DNA of 18,664 nt from UBA2144 sp043819035 (lineage in GTDB: Bacteria; Patescibacteriota; Gracilibacteria; Peribacterales; Peribacteraceae): NCBI GenBank assembly GCA_043819035.1, contig JBDRFD010000087.1, positions 1 through 18,664 of the forward strand. Direction: 5' to 3'. The position numbers and the translations under genes are program-made. Below are positions 1-7,343 of the stretch, piece by piece. The notes beneath the pieces are model-generated. The model was not told where the DNA came from and did not search any database. It worked only from the letters and a program-made list of their open reading frames with translations. Each line of letters opens with the position of its first letter. The first letter of the stretch is position 1.

Positions 1-546
1 AATCCCCTCGCTCACCTGGATCCTATTGGAACTTTGATGTTTTTGATTATTGGATTTGGCTGGGCCAAGCCCGTGCCAATTGATCCTCGGTACTTTAAAA
101 ATCACAAGCGCGATACCACACTTGTGGCGCTCGCAGGGCCCGCAACAAATCTGATTACAGCATTTATCTGCTTCTTCATTTTAACGTTTATTCTTAATGG
201 AGGCGTTGGCACTTCTGCAATGGGGCTCTTAGGAGAACCGACGAACGGGTCGGTCATAATTACACTACTCGAACGGATTTTAGGAAGCTGTATCTTTGTG
301 AACCTCGCACTCATGGCTTTTAATCTTTTACCAATCGCCCCACTAGACGGATCAAAAATCCTAAATGCATTTATTCCGTACAAATATGAACGGGAGTACG
401 CACTCTTCATGCAACGCGGCCCGATGATCCTCTTAATCTTGATCCTTGCCGGAATGTTTTTGAACATTCCTATCCTATCCACGTGGGTGTTTGGGATTAT
501 GCAGCCAATCCTCGCTTTGATGGGAGTGATTGCAGGAATTTTCTAA
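1..546 (+). CDS. Site-2 protease family protein (M50), 5' truncated by window edge
   Basis: Open from base 1 in frame 1 with no upstream stop, so the N-terminus, including the HExxH zinc motif expected in this family, lies outside the window. The visible part begins NPLAHLDPIGT, followed by GWAKPVP, which is typical of the second conserved block of YwhC-like membrane metalloproteases. LAGPATNL follows, and then FNLLPIAPLDGSKIL, which holds the conserved Asp of the third zinc-ligand region. Three or four hydrophobic stretches indicate an integral membrane protein. Such enzymes cut substrates inside the membrane; the substrate here is unknown. The gene ends 13 bp before the DUF5989-like gene and need not be functionally linked to it. 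The family call is firm; the length and start cannot be seen. Confidence 0.88.
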   Translation, partial: NPLAHLDPIGTLMFLIIGFGWAKPVPIDPRYFKNHKRDTTLVALAGPATNLITAFICFFILTFILNGGVGTSAMGLLGEPTNGSVIITLLERILGSCIFVNLALMAFNLLPIAPLDGSKILNAFIPYKYEREYALFMQRGPMILLILILAGMFLNIPILSTWVFGIMQPILALMGVIAGIF

Positions 547-559
547 CTTAAACCTAACT

Positions 560-718
560 ATGTCCAAACTATCAATATTCAAAGACCTCTGGTCCTTCAT
601 GCGAGTCCGTAAGAAATGGTGGCTGATGCCCATCATCATGGTGATTATCCTTTTGGGACTAATTTTAGTCTTCGCTCAGGGTTCCCCACTCGCACCATTC
701 ATATACACTGTGTTTTAG
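560..718 (+). CDS. DUF5989 / SxtK-like small membrane protein (52 aa)
   Basis: A 52-residue protein with a short cytoplasmic-looking N-terminus containing LWSFMRVRKKWWLMP, one hydrophobic helix (about residues 20-38) and a short tail ending in APFIYTVF. The pattern F-L-RxRKKWWLxP-TM-GSxxAPFIYTxF matches, from memory, the DUF5989 family, which is usually encoded beside carbamoyltransferases and to which SxtK of saxitoxin clusters is related. I chose ATG 560: an in-frame TTG at 530 would overlap the protease gene and add residues that do not resemble the family. The stop at 716-718 is one base before the next ATG, so translational coupling is likely. Its molecular function is unknown; context suggests a membrane partner of the carbamoyltransferase. 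Confidence 0.8.
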   Translation: MSKLSIFKDLWSFMRVRKKWWLMPIIMVIILLGLILVFAQGSPLAPFIYTVF

Positions 719-719
719 G

Positions 720-953
720 ATGACTTGTCATAAGCTACTTCAACCATTCTGGAAAGCCTGGTGCACGTTTAGCAACGTACTGGGCCGCGTCATGAGCTTC
801 ATTATTCTGACAATCCTGTGGCTCGTTCTCTTCGGTATATATGCGATCATTCTGAAGATACTCAGTATTCATAAGCTCTGGAAAAAACCGCCCGATACCT
901 ACTGGGTAGATCCACTACTAGAAGTCCCTAACGGCATGCACCATCAATTCTAA
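720..953 (+). CDS. Short SxtJ-like membrane protein (77 aa)
   Basis: A 77-residue protein with one long hydrophobic segment (about residues 24-47) preceded by FWKAWCTFSNVLGRVMSFI and followed by KKPPDTYWVDP. The order 'W-x-F-x-LGxVxSxIILTxxFxLxxxGI ... TYW' resembles the C-terminal half of SxtJ family membrane proteins, which are usually near 130 residues, so this would be a short version lacking the first membrane segments. The start is one base after the stop of the DUF5989-like gene. The stop shares its last A with the ATG of the carbamoyltransferase (TAATG at 951-955). This tight coupling supports a shared complex at the membrane. The SxtJ assignment rests on motif memory and gene context, and the biochemical role is unknown. 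Confidence 0.6.
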   Translation: MTCHKLLQPFWKAWCTFSNVLGRVMSFIILTILWLVLFGIYAIILKILSIHKLWKKPPDTYWVDPLLEVPNGMHHQF

Positions 954-2794
954 TGGATAAACCCATCTTCATTCTCGGCCTCTCCTGCTACTACCACGAT
1001 TCAGCGGCAGTACTGATCAAAGATGGAGAAATTGTCTTCGCAGCACAAGAAGAGCGTTACACACGCAAAAAGCAGGATGATTCATTTCCAAACAAAGCGA
1101 TTCAAGCTGCATTCGATTACGCGGGAATAACCATCGAAGACATTTCCGCGATTGGCTTTTACGAAAAACCATTCATCAAGTTCTTTGACCGCATCCTTCG
1201 GACCTCTCTTAAGGTTTGGCCACGCGGACTGATGCAGTATCAATACGCAATGCAGGATTGGATGACCAAGAAGCTATGGATTCCTCAAAGTATTCGGAAG
1301 GAACTTAAGTACAAAGGAGATATCTTCTTCATCCCACACCACGAATCACACGCGTACTCCAGCTTTGGAGTTTCAGGTTTTGATGATTCAACAATAGTGA
1401 CTGTGGATGGTGTCGGGGAATGGGCAACGGCGACGATTGGAATTGGAACTACGCATGAACAGGAATCAGGAATCAGGAATCAGGAATTCGGGGAATACCA
1501 AGATAATCGAATTCCTGATTCCGAATTCCTGATTCCTAAAGTTAAAATCTTGAAAGAAATTCATTATCCACATTCCCTCGGCCTCCTCTACTCCGCCATT
1601 ACATACTATTTAGGGTTCAAAGTTAACAGCGCAGAATACAAAGTAATGGGCTTAGCCCCTTATGGAGAACCGAAGTACTTAGAAAAGATGCGTGAACTCA
1701 TCGATGTGAAGGAGGATGGAAGTTTTGCGCTGAATATGAAGTACTTCACTTTCGAGCATGGGCTAAGAATGACCGGAAGAGCGATAGAGAAGCTCCTTGG
1801 ACAGCCACGACGCAAGCCGGAGAGTGATCTAACTCAATTTCATAAGGACATCGCACGCAGTCTGCAGGATCTTACTGAAGAAGTGCTGATGAAGATTGTG
1901 ACACATGCGAAGAAACTGGCACCATCGCCTAATCTCTGCCTTGCCGGAGGCGTTTCACTAAACTGTGTCGCTAACGGGAAGATACTGAGAAGTGGATTAT
2001 TCAAAAACATTTACATTCAACCTGCATCCGGTGACGCGGGCGGTGCACTTGGGGTAGCACTCGCGATCTGGTACAAGCAATTCAATGGCAAAAAACTTCC
2101 TCAAATGAATCATGCATACTTTGGTGATGAATTTTCAAATGCTGAAATCGAAAAGCTACTGAACAAAGAACATCTCCCATTCTTAAAACACTCTGACGAT
2201 GGTTTAATCGACCGAGTCTCCACCCTCATGGAAGGAGATAATGTAATAGGATGGTTCCAGGGCAGAATGGAGTACGGTCCGCGCGCACTTGGTAACCGTT
2301 CCATCATTGCAGATGCCAGGAATAAGGAGAACTGGCAGAAAGTGAACTTAAAAATAAAATTCCGCGAGTCATTCCGCCCATTTGCACCGACAGTTTTGGA
2401 GGAACGAATCTCTGATTATTTCGATCTCGACTGTCCGACTCCTTTTATGCTCCTTGTAGCAGATGTTCATCCGGATAAGCGGAGTGAAATTCCCGCCGTC
2501 ACTCATGTGGATGGCTCCGCACGTATTCAGTCTATCAACCGTGATCAAAATCCAAGGTATTACGATCTCATCAAAGCTTTTGAACAGAAGACGGGCTGTG
2601 GCGTGATCATCAACACCTCATTTAATGTTCGTGGAGAACCGATCGTAAGGTCGCCTGAAGATGCACTGAACTGTTTCCTGAATACTCACATGGATTACCT
2701 GGTTCTGGGCAATTACCTACTTACAAAGAGGGATATGCCGGAGGATAAGGTTCTCAAGCAGAAGGATTATTTGGAGAAGTTTGAATTGGACTAG
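953..2794 (+). CDS. O-carbamoyltransferase, NodU/CmcH/SxtI family
   Basis: A 613-residue protein with full family architecture. The N-terminal Kae1-like domain starts GLSCYYHDSAAVLIKDG. HHESHA (residues 129-134) is the metal-binding motif region, VTVDGVGEWATATIG is the nucleotide-binding loop, and LAGGVSLNCVANGKIL follows. The C-terminal domain carries EYGPRALGNRSI, FRESFRPFAP and NTSFNVRGEPIV. Family members move a carbamoyl group from carbamoyl phosphate, through a carbamoyl-adenylate, to a hydroxyl of a sugar or natural product. With glycosyltransferases around it, the acceptor is probably a sugar of the encoded glycan (inference). Residues about 170-196 are not family-like: they come from a palindromic heptamer repeat inserted in frame between ATIGIG and KEIHYPHSLGLLYSAI. 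The reading frame stays open through it. Upstream coupling is by TAATG overlap. Confidence 0.95.
   Translation: MDKPIFILGLSCYYHDSAAVLIKDGEIVFAAQEERYTRKKQDDSFPNKAIQAAFDYAGITIEDISAIGFYEKPFIKFFDRILRTSLKVWPRGLMQYQYAMQDWMTKKLWIPQSIRKELKYKGDIFFIPHHESHAYSSFGVSGFDDSTIVTVDGVGEWATATIGIGTTHEQESGIRNQEFGEYQDNRIPDSEFLIPKVKILKEIHYPHSLGLLYSAITYYLGFKVNSAEYKVMGLAPYGEPKYLEKMRELIDVKEDGSFALNMKYFTFEHGLRMTGRAIEKLLGQPRRKPESDLTQFHKDIARSLQDLTEEVLMKIVTHAKKLAPSPNLCLAGGVSLNCVANGKILRSGLFKNIYIQPASGDAGGALGVALAIWYKQFNGKKLPQMNHAYFGDEFSNAEIEKLLNKEHLPFLKHSDDGLIDRVSTLMEGDNVIGWFQGRMEYGPRALGNRSIIADARNKENWQKVNLKIKFRESFRPFAPTVLEERISDYFDLDCPTPFMLLVADVHPDKRSEIPAVTHVDGSARIQSINRDQNPRYYDLIKAFEQKTGCGVIINTSFNVRGEPIVRSPEDALNCFLNTHMDYLVLGNYLLTKRDMPEDKVLKQKDYLEKFELD
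1460..1538. repeat. In-frame palindromic heptamer repeat inside the carbamoyltransferase
   Basis: Four copies of CAGGAAT (1460-1487) are followed by a 23 bp middle and four inverted units (1511-1538: ATTCCTG, ATTCCGA, ATTCCTG, ATTCCTA). Folded as arms 1460-1490 and 1508-1538, about 28 of 31 positions pair around a 17 nt loop. It encodes roughly residues 170-196 of the enzyme, adding Gln/Glu/Ser/Ile-rich text between two conserved blocks that are normally close. It looks like an insertion tolerated in a surface loop. Confidence 0.9.
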
Positions 2795-2815
2795 AATAAT
2801 CGCTGCGGCAGGGAC

Positions 2816-2858
2816 GGCCTCTGCTGGGTTATATATTTACTCCACTCCAGCAGCTGCC
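2816..2858 (+). terminator. Possible hairpin terminator after the carbamoyltransferase
   Basis: GGC-ct-CTGCTGG (2816-2827) pairs with CCAGCAG-ct-GCC (2847-2858) around a 19 nt loop, 22 bp past the stop codon. No strong T run follows (only GATTTTCC at 2872-2879), so termination is a guess. A second possible stem, TTGGGGG/CCCCCAA (2895-2901 and 2932-2938), lies nearer the next gene. I saw no gene in 2795-2959. Confidence 0.4.
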
Positions 2859-2959
2859 CTCCGGGCTGCGGTGATTTTCCAAGCAAAAGGATTATTGGGG
2901 GAAATTCGAGTTAGATTAAATATTGACTTCGCCCCCAAGAGTAGGACAATGTCCCTCCT

Positions 2960-4333
2960 ATGCCTGAACAACTAAAGCTCCCATCAGAGCTAACACCGGA
3001 AGAAAAGGGGAAGCTTTTAATAAAGTGGGGATATGACGGTGCTGATTTGGCTGATGCGGATGAAGCAGTACAATCTGGTGGAGCAAAACGACTCCTTGTA
3101 TTCGACGGCTTTACCATTGCACTCGATGTCGTAAGAAAAACCGAGGCAGTTATAAATCATCCATTCTACGGACAAGTAGTTATGGCCACAAAAGACGGCA
3201 GTTTAATCGACTTAAATACAGGTCAACCTGTAGATTCAGCGAACAAATTTGTCAGGCCTAGCGATGGTGTGCTCATAGATCCAAACACTGAATTAAGTGC
3301 CGGTGGCATAGGAAATGCGGCAATTATTGGATATTTACTTGCAAACGAAGATCCAGATCAGGAAATCGCACCGGGTATTAGACCGGAGGATGTATGGGCT
3401 CTGTGGGCAGATGCAGGTAATGATGAGGCATACAGACAATGGATTGAGCGGATACATCACTTGGTCAATACGCAATACGTGGAATCCCATCCCTCGGGTG
3501 TCACTGGCCTTTCTGATGTACTACTACACCCGGAATCGAAGAATGATTATGCAATTGTTTTTCAACCGGGCATTGGTGGAACAACTCAACTCACGAGGGA
3601 GCATCTCAAAAGGCTGCTCCTACACGGACCCGCCAACATGAATTTTTCTTACATCGGTTTATGTCCGGACGGCATGGATCGAAACGACGGAGAAAATTTC
3701 GCATGGTTTGCAGAACGAGGAAGTGAAATTTGTCCAATTATCAGTGCAGATACGCATGCACCAACGCAGCTCAATCAACTTCAAGGAGCTTGGCCATTTC
3801 TTGGGATGGTCAATTTTAACCGCTTCAATGCATCAAAGATACTACTCGATAAGAAAGGCGAAAAATCTTCGGGGCCTCAGCCTGATCTTGATGAGGCACT
3901 CCACAGACGGATTGCTGAGGTAATTGATCTTGAACAGAGAAAAGGAAGAACTATATTAAATACAATTACAGATGCACGTGGTTGCTTGGCTATCCTTTTC
4001 CACCCTGATGGCACTAGTGAATGTAAATATTTCGAATCGCCCTTTGCAGAAATATCTGGAGATAATCCCGTTGGTTTGGGTGATACCCATTTTGCAGGAG
4101 AGCGACTTGAAACCGCATTGGCACTTTTGGATGAGTGGAATAGCGGTAGTTTTTCCATGGGCAACGCAAAGAGGGTCATTGGGTTCGGACAGGCACTTTC
4201 TTCTATGCGTATCGGCTCTGAAGAAGCCGATCCTTTTGAAGGAATTAAAATTGCAGGGATTCGCAATGTTGTAGAAAGTGGAGAACGTTTCGACGACATC
4301 GATAGCTTGAAGGCAGCACTAAAAGCTTCATAG
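2960..4333 (+). CDS. Putative PfkB-fold / ADP-dependent sugar-kinase-like protein (457 aa)
   Basis: I do not recognise this gene with certainty. Four features fit the ribokinase/PfkB superfamily, especially the ADP-dependent phosphofructokinase/glucokinase branch. A hydrophobic opening strand LLVFDGFTIALDVV (about residues 45-58) resembles G-x-N-x-x-x-D. A glycine-rich sugar-site-like segment SAGGIGNAAIIGYLLA lies near residue 113. GMVNFNRFNASKIL near residue 279 resembles the NxxE region but lacks its Glu. PVGLGDTHFAGE carries GLGD at residues 372-375, where the catalytic Asp would be. The length of 457 matches ADP-dependent kinases (about 450-480). There is no signal peptide or membrane segment. 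It sits alone between the carbamoyltransferase and the SGNH gene, so it could phosphorylate a sugar used by this locus (inference). A GACAAT hexamer ends 9 nt before the ATG; no Shine-Dalgarno motif is seen. A non-kinase function remains possible. Confidence 0.45.
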   Translation: MPEQLKLPSELTPEEKGKLLIKWGYDGADLADADEAVQSGGAKRLLVFDGFTIALDVVRKTEAVINHPFYGQVVMATKDGSLIDLNTGQPVDSANKFVRPSDGVLIDPNTELSAGGIGNAAIIGYLLANEDPDQEIAPGIRPEDVWALWADAGNDEAYRQWIERIHHLVNTQYVESHPSGVTGLSDVLLHPESKNDYAIVFQPGIGGTTQLTREHLKRLLLHGPANMNFSYIGLCPDGMDRNDGENFAWFAERGSEICPIISADTHAPTQLNQLQGAWPFLGMVNFNRFNASKILLDKKGEKSSGPQPDLDEALHRRIAEVIDLEQRKGRTILNTITDARGCLAILFHPDGTSECKYFESPFAEISGDNPVGLGDTHFAGERLETALALLDEWNSGSFSMGNAKRVIGFGQALSSMRIGSEEADPFEGIKIAGIRNVVESGERFDDIDSLKAALKAS

Positions 4334-4353
4334 CAGTAACCTCTAAATCGCGC

Positions 4354-4359
4354 TAAAGT
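4354..4359 (+). promoter_or_regulatory. -10-like TAAAGT just before the SGNH gene
   Basis: TAAAGT ends 7 nt before GTG 4367. This supports that GTG as the start of a leaderless transcript rather than GTG 4358, which would overlap the hexamer. No convincing -35 element is seen. Confidence 0.35.
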
Positions 4360-4366
4360 GTTAATT

Positions 4367-5392
4367 GTGAAAAGCGCTCTAATAAACTTTGGGCTACTTA
4401 TTGGATCAATTCTAATTTTCTTCCTTGGAATCGAATTCGCCCTGCGCGTAACGGGGTTGCAGACAACCAAGCCCAATCCCCCACGCATCTTCCGACAAAG
4501 TGAATATCCTGATATTAGCTACGAGCTCATTCCAAATCTCAAAAACGAAAAAGCATACAGAGCCACTGTCTCCACAAACAGTCTCGGTTTTCGCGGACCC
4601 GAGCCGGACTTAGAAAAGCCGACCATTGCACTCTTTGGTGATTCAATTACATTCGGATACGGCGTGGGGGATGAAGAGACGCTTGCCGCTTACATGCGCG
4701 ATCTTCTCCCCGATTACAATATTCTCAATACCGCGGCACCCGGCTACAACTTGGAACAGGAAACTGGTGTGCTGCGCCAGAAAATCGCTCCACTTGATCC
4801 GGATTTGATTGTTCTTGTTTTCTACTTAAATGATCTGGAAGGAGAAGTCGGAATTCTGGCACCCGATGGAACCCTGCGATCACAAGGATGGACTCCCAAA
4901 GAGCGAGACTGTAATCCCATAACTACAGGAATCTTGGGTCTCCTTCCTGGCAAGTGTTGGCTGGATGAACACAGCGCATTCTACAAAGCATTCAAAAAGG
5001 TAGTGGATCTGCGTTCAAGCAAGCAGCGAAAAGCGGTGCAACAAGAAGAGTCCGAAGAAAAACCGAAAGAAGATACGGTGACCGAGGAGCAACTCGCTCG
5101 TTATACACAACAACTCAATGGTTTCATTGCACATATCGATCCGGGGACACCGAGTGTCTTCGTCATCTGGCCCGATCACTATCCCCACGAACCATCGAGG
5201 TCGAGTATCAGACAAATTGCAGAAATACGCGGATTCCGCGTGATCGACCTGTACGACATTTTCTCGAATAAAGTACCCACGCTTCCGTGGGATACGGTGC
5301 ACCCAAACCCGGATTCCCTGAAAGCTGCTGCTCAGGAAATTACAGAAATTCTCATAAATAAAAAACTTGTTCCCGGTGAACTTGCACCGTAG
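4367..5392 (+). CDS. Membrane-anchored SGNH/GDSL hydrolase, SxtL-like position
   Basis: One N-terminal hydrophobic helix (about residues 5-25, LINFGLLIGSILIFFLGIEF) is followed by an extracytoplasmic SGNH domain. Block I is IALFGDSITFGYG with the nucleophilic Ser near residue 93. Block II is the Gly in AAPGYN, block III is FYLND, and block V is DTVHPN with the catalytic Asp and His near residues 309 and 312. All catalytic residues are present, so it is probably an active esterase or acyltransferase-type enzyme. A charged stretch near residues 220-245 (EESEEKPKEDTVTEEQ) looks like a flexible linker. SGNH proteins accompany carbamoyltransferase/SxtJ/DUF5989 sets (SxtL in saxitoxin clusters). 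GTG 4358 is an alternative start adding three residues. The gene follows the kinase-like gene by about 30 bp and precedes a methyltransferase by 11 bp. Confidence 0.87.
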   Translation: MKSALINFGLLIGSILIFFLGIEFALRVTGLQTTKPNPPRIFRQSEYPDISYELIPNLKNEKAYRATVSTNSLGFRGPEPDLEKPTIALFGDSITFGYGVGDEETLAAYMRDLLPDYNILNTAAPGYNLEQETGVLRQKIAPLDPDLIVLVFYLNDLEGEVGILAPDGTLRSQGWTPKERDCNPITTGILGLLPGKCWLDEHSAFYKAFKKVVDLRSSKQRKAVQQEESEEKPKEDTVTEEQLARYTQQLNGFIAHIDPGTPSVFVIWPDHYPHEPSRSSIRQIAEIRGFRVIDLYDIFSNKVPTLPWDTVHPNPDSLKAAAQEITEILINKKLVPGELAP

Positions 5393-5395
5393 GAT
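5367..5395 (+). promoter_or_regulatory. Possible promoter inside the SGNH 3' end
   Basis: TTGTTC (5367-5372), a 17 bp spacer and TAGGAT (5390-5395) lie 8 nt before ATG 5404. The -10 hexamer overlaps the SGNH stop codon. This would give the methyltransferase its own leaderless transcript. Confidence 0.35.
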
Positions 5396-5403
5396 CATTC
5401 GCG

Positions 5404-6090
5404 ATGTACGAATACCTTCCTTTCACATCCACAAAACTCGATCTGTCTCTCATAAAAGATTTAGACGGATGGCTCTCTGATAAAGAAGCGGCACTTCTTT
5501 ACCGACTTGCAAAACGGTGCACGGGCAGAGGGGCGATTGTAGAAATCGGGTCATGGAAAGGAAAATCCACCATCTGCCTTGCAGAGGGTTCCCGAGCGGG
5601 GAAAAACATTCCCATCTACGCAATCGATCCGCACACGGGGTCATCAGAACATGGCGATGTTTACACATTTGAAGAATTCAAGAAAAATATTTCGAACGCA
5701 GGAATCGAAAATATGATTCATCCAATAGTGAAAACATCGAAGGAAGCTTCTGAGGGGTGGAACAAACCAATCGAACTCCTGTGGATCGATGGTGCCCATG
5801 AAGAAGAATATGTTCGGCTGGACTACGAGCTCTGGACCCCACATCTGGTCCCCGGTGGCACAATCGCTTTCCACGATTCGTCCATGCCTGGTGTGGAAGT
5901 AGTGCTGGAAAAATATCTCTACAGAGGAAACTCATTCAAGAATATTCGCTTTGTCCACGGTGCTACGTATGCACGTAAAGGAAAACCACTCCCCCTTGCA
6001 AACCGCTCTATGTTACTTCTAAGTAACGTGAAATATCATGTTTGGCAAATGAAACATTTTATTCAAAGGCTTCTTCGGTTGAAGAAGTGA
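5404..6090 (+). CDS. Class I SAM-dependent methyltransferase (Methyltransf_24 type)
   Basis: A 228-residue protein. Motif I is IVEIGSWKGKSTICLA (about residues 41-56). IYAIDPHTG supplies the acidic residue that binds SAM ribose. A TSKEA loop, LLWIDGAHEEEYVRLDYELW and then LVPGGTIAFHDS complete the Rossmann core. This arrangement is common in methyltransferases of polysaccharide loci that modify sugars or amino sugars. Start ATG 5404 leaves 11 bp after the SGNH gene, and no other start is plausible. The 3' end forms a perfect hairpin (6070-6087) over the last codons. The tail carries basic and hydrophobic residues (MKHFIQRLLRLKK) that could touch the membrane. The acceptor is not predictable from the sequence. 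Confidence 0.87.
   Translation: MYEYLPFTSTKLDLSLIKDLDGWLSDKEAALLYRLAKRCTGRGAIVEIGSWKGKSTICLAEGSRAGKNIPIYAIDPHTGSSEHGDVYTFEEFKKNISNAGIENMIHPIVKTSKEASEGWNKPIELLWIDGAHEEEYVRLDYELWTPHLVPGGTIAFHDSSMPGVEVVLEKYLYRGNSFKNIRFVHGATYARKGKPLPLANRSMLLLSNVKYHVWQMKHFIQRLLRLKK
6070..6087. terminator. Hairpin at the convergent gene end
   Basis: CTTCTTC-GGTT-GAAGAAG is a perfect 7 bp stem with a 4 nt loop covering the last codons of the methyltransferase, just before its TGA. It lies between two convergent genes (stops at 6090 and 6120). No T run follows, so a termination role is only possible. Confidence 0.4.
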
Positions 6091-6119
6091 GAGCCGATAA
6101 ACACTTCGAAATAAATAGG

Positions 6120-7265
6120 CTAATCAGTTAAAACACGCTTCATCCTTGCTTTCCAATCGAAGTAACGTGCCTTCTCTTTTCCCTTTTGAATACGCACGTT
6201 ATTGTTCTGGCTCAGGACTTTTACAAGCCCGTCCGCCAGTGACTGTGCATTCCCCGGCTCACAAAATTCCACAATCGATTCATCGACCACATCTCTAACA
6301 GGTGGAATATCCGCACAAACCACTGGCTTCCCTGCTGCCAGATACTCCAGAAGCTTGAGAGGAGACGTATCGCGCTGGAAGTAAGGATGCTTGGACGCTG
6401 GTGCGGGATAGACACACACATCACATGCTGCAATGCAGGATGAAACATTGAATTGCTCCACTCGTCCTTCAAATCGCACATCGTTATCGGTGAGCCCAAG
6501 AGAGGCTGCTAACTCACGGTAAGCTTGTTGCCAATCGCGTGGCCCCCCAACGATCCATCCAAACACATTCTTCCCTTTAAGCTCCTTAAGAGCACGCAAA
6601 AGTTCCGGCACACCTTTCTCGATTGCATCGTATGTCACGAGCGAGCCAATATAACCGACAATCGGACGATTCACAGGAAGTTTCCACTCATTCCTCGCAC
6701 CATCACGCAGCGGCAGTTCCTGATACAACTCGTATTCAACGCCATCCCCTTCCACAATAATCTTTGCGCTATCCGCTCCCAACTCAACTAATTCGTCTCG
6801 CATTGGAGTTGTAAGACATACAATTCGTTTGCACTGATTACAAAGCTCGCTAAATCGTGTCTGGAATTTATTTGGCAACGTATGCAGCTCCAGTACAACG
6901 GGAATCTGAGATTTGAGTAGTACTGAAAGCAAAAGCGGAGACCTGGTATAGAGAAGATCAGATTGATGACTATTCAAAAATTTCTTGAGTGCGCACTTAT
7001 AGAAATACATGGTCACCACCATCCAGAGTGCTCCCGGAATCCACCACTTTCCAAGAGCATCGAAGTTATCTGTCCGCACAAACTTCACCGATCCCGGTAA
7101 GCCATAGTAATCATGTACTCGCTCATGAATGTAGTTCTTCGTCTGAGGCGCCACAATCGTCACATCATGCCCGATTTCTGTGAGCACACGGCATACAGCA
7201 GCGATCTGAAGACCGTGTGCCTTCTCAACTGGAAATCGACTATGGACGATGTAGGTGATACGCAT
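6120..7265 (-). CDS. Glycosyltransferase family 4 protein
   Basis: A 381-residue GT-B enzyme. The N-terminal domain opens MRITYIVHSRFPVEKAHGLQ and includes TEIGHDVTIVAP. The donor domain has IVGYIGSLVTYDAIEKGVPELLRAL, VRFEGRVEQF and the conserved stretch FQRDTSPLKLLEYLAAGKPVV, where the usual E-x7-E first acid is Asp (D-x7-E). Such enzymes transfer a sugar from a nucleotide-sugar donor to a growing glycan at the inner face of the membrane. Donor and acceptor cannot be read from the sequence. It converges with the methyltransferase (29 bp apart) and diverges from the next glycosyltransferase across 78 bp. TAAGCT lies 8 nt before the ATG, and no ribosome-binding motif is seen. Confidence 0.92.
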   Translation of the reverse strand: MRITYIVHSRFPVEKAHGLQIAAVCRVLTEIGHDVTIVAPQTKNYIHERVHDYYGLPGSVKFVRTDNFDALGKWWIPGALWMVVTMYFYKCALKKFLNSHQSDLLYTRSPLLLSVLLKSQIPVVLELHTLPNKFQTRFSELCNQCKRIVCLTTPMRDELVELGADSAKIIVEGDGVEYELYQELPLRDGARNEWKLPVNRPIVGYIGSLVTYDAIEKGVPELLRALKELKGKNVFGWIVGGPRDWQQAYRELAASLGLTDNDVRFEGRVEQFNVSSCIAACDVCVYPAPASKHPYFQRDTSPLKLLEYLAAGKPVVCADIPPVRDVVDESIVEFCEPGNAQSLADGLVKVLSQNNNVRIQKGKEKARYFDWKARMKRVLTD

Positions 7266-7273
7266 TGGATCGT

Positions 7274-7279
7274 AGCTTA
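7274..7279 (-). promoter_or_regulatory. -10-like TAAGCT upstream of the GT4 gene at 7265
   Basis: On the minus strand TAAGCT is followed by 8 nt and then the ATG at 7265. The same hexamer and spacing precede rmlA at 16480. The -35 region (TTCCTA, 17 bp upstream) is weak. Confidence 0.35.
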
Positions 7280-7343
7280 TTCGCTTGTTTGCTTGTTAGG
7301 AAGTAAGTTGACGGATAATCTTAACCAAGAAACCACTCATTCT

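Noticed and set aside
560..5392. A saxitoxin biosynthesis cluster
   Set aside because: Only the carbamoylation-associated genes are present. No SxtA-like polyketide synthase, amidinotransferase or Rieske oxygenases are seen, and the neighbours are glycan genes.
7113..7343. Extended N-terminus of the glycosyltransferase at 7344
   Set aside because: It overlaps the divergent gene at 6120-7265 by more than 150 bp and does not look like a GT4 start. ATG 7344 begins a natural first strand.
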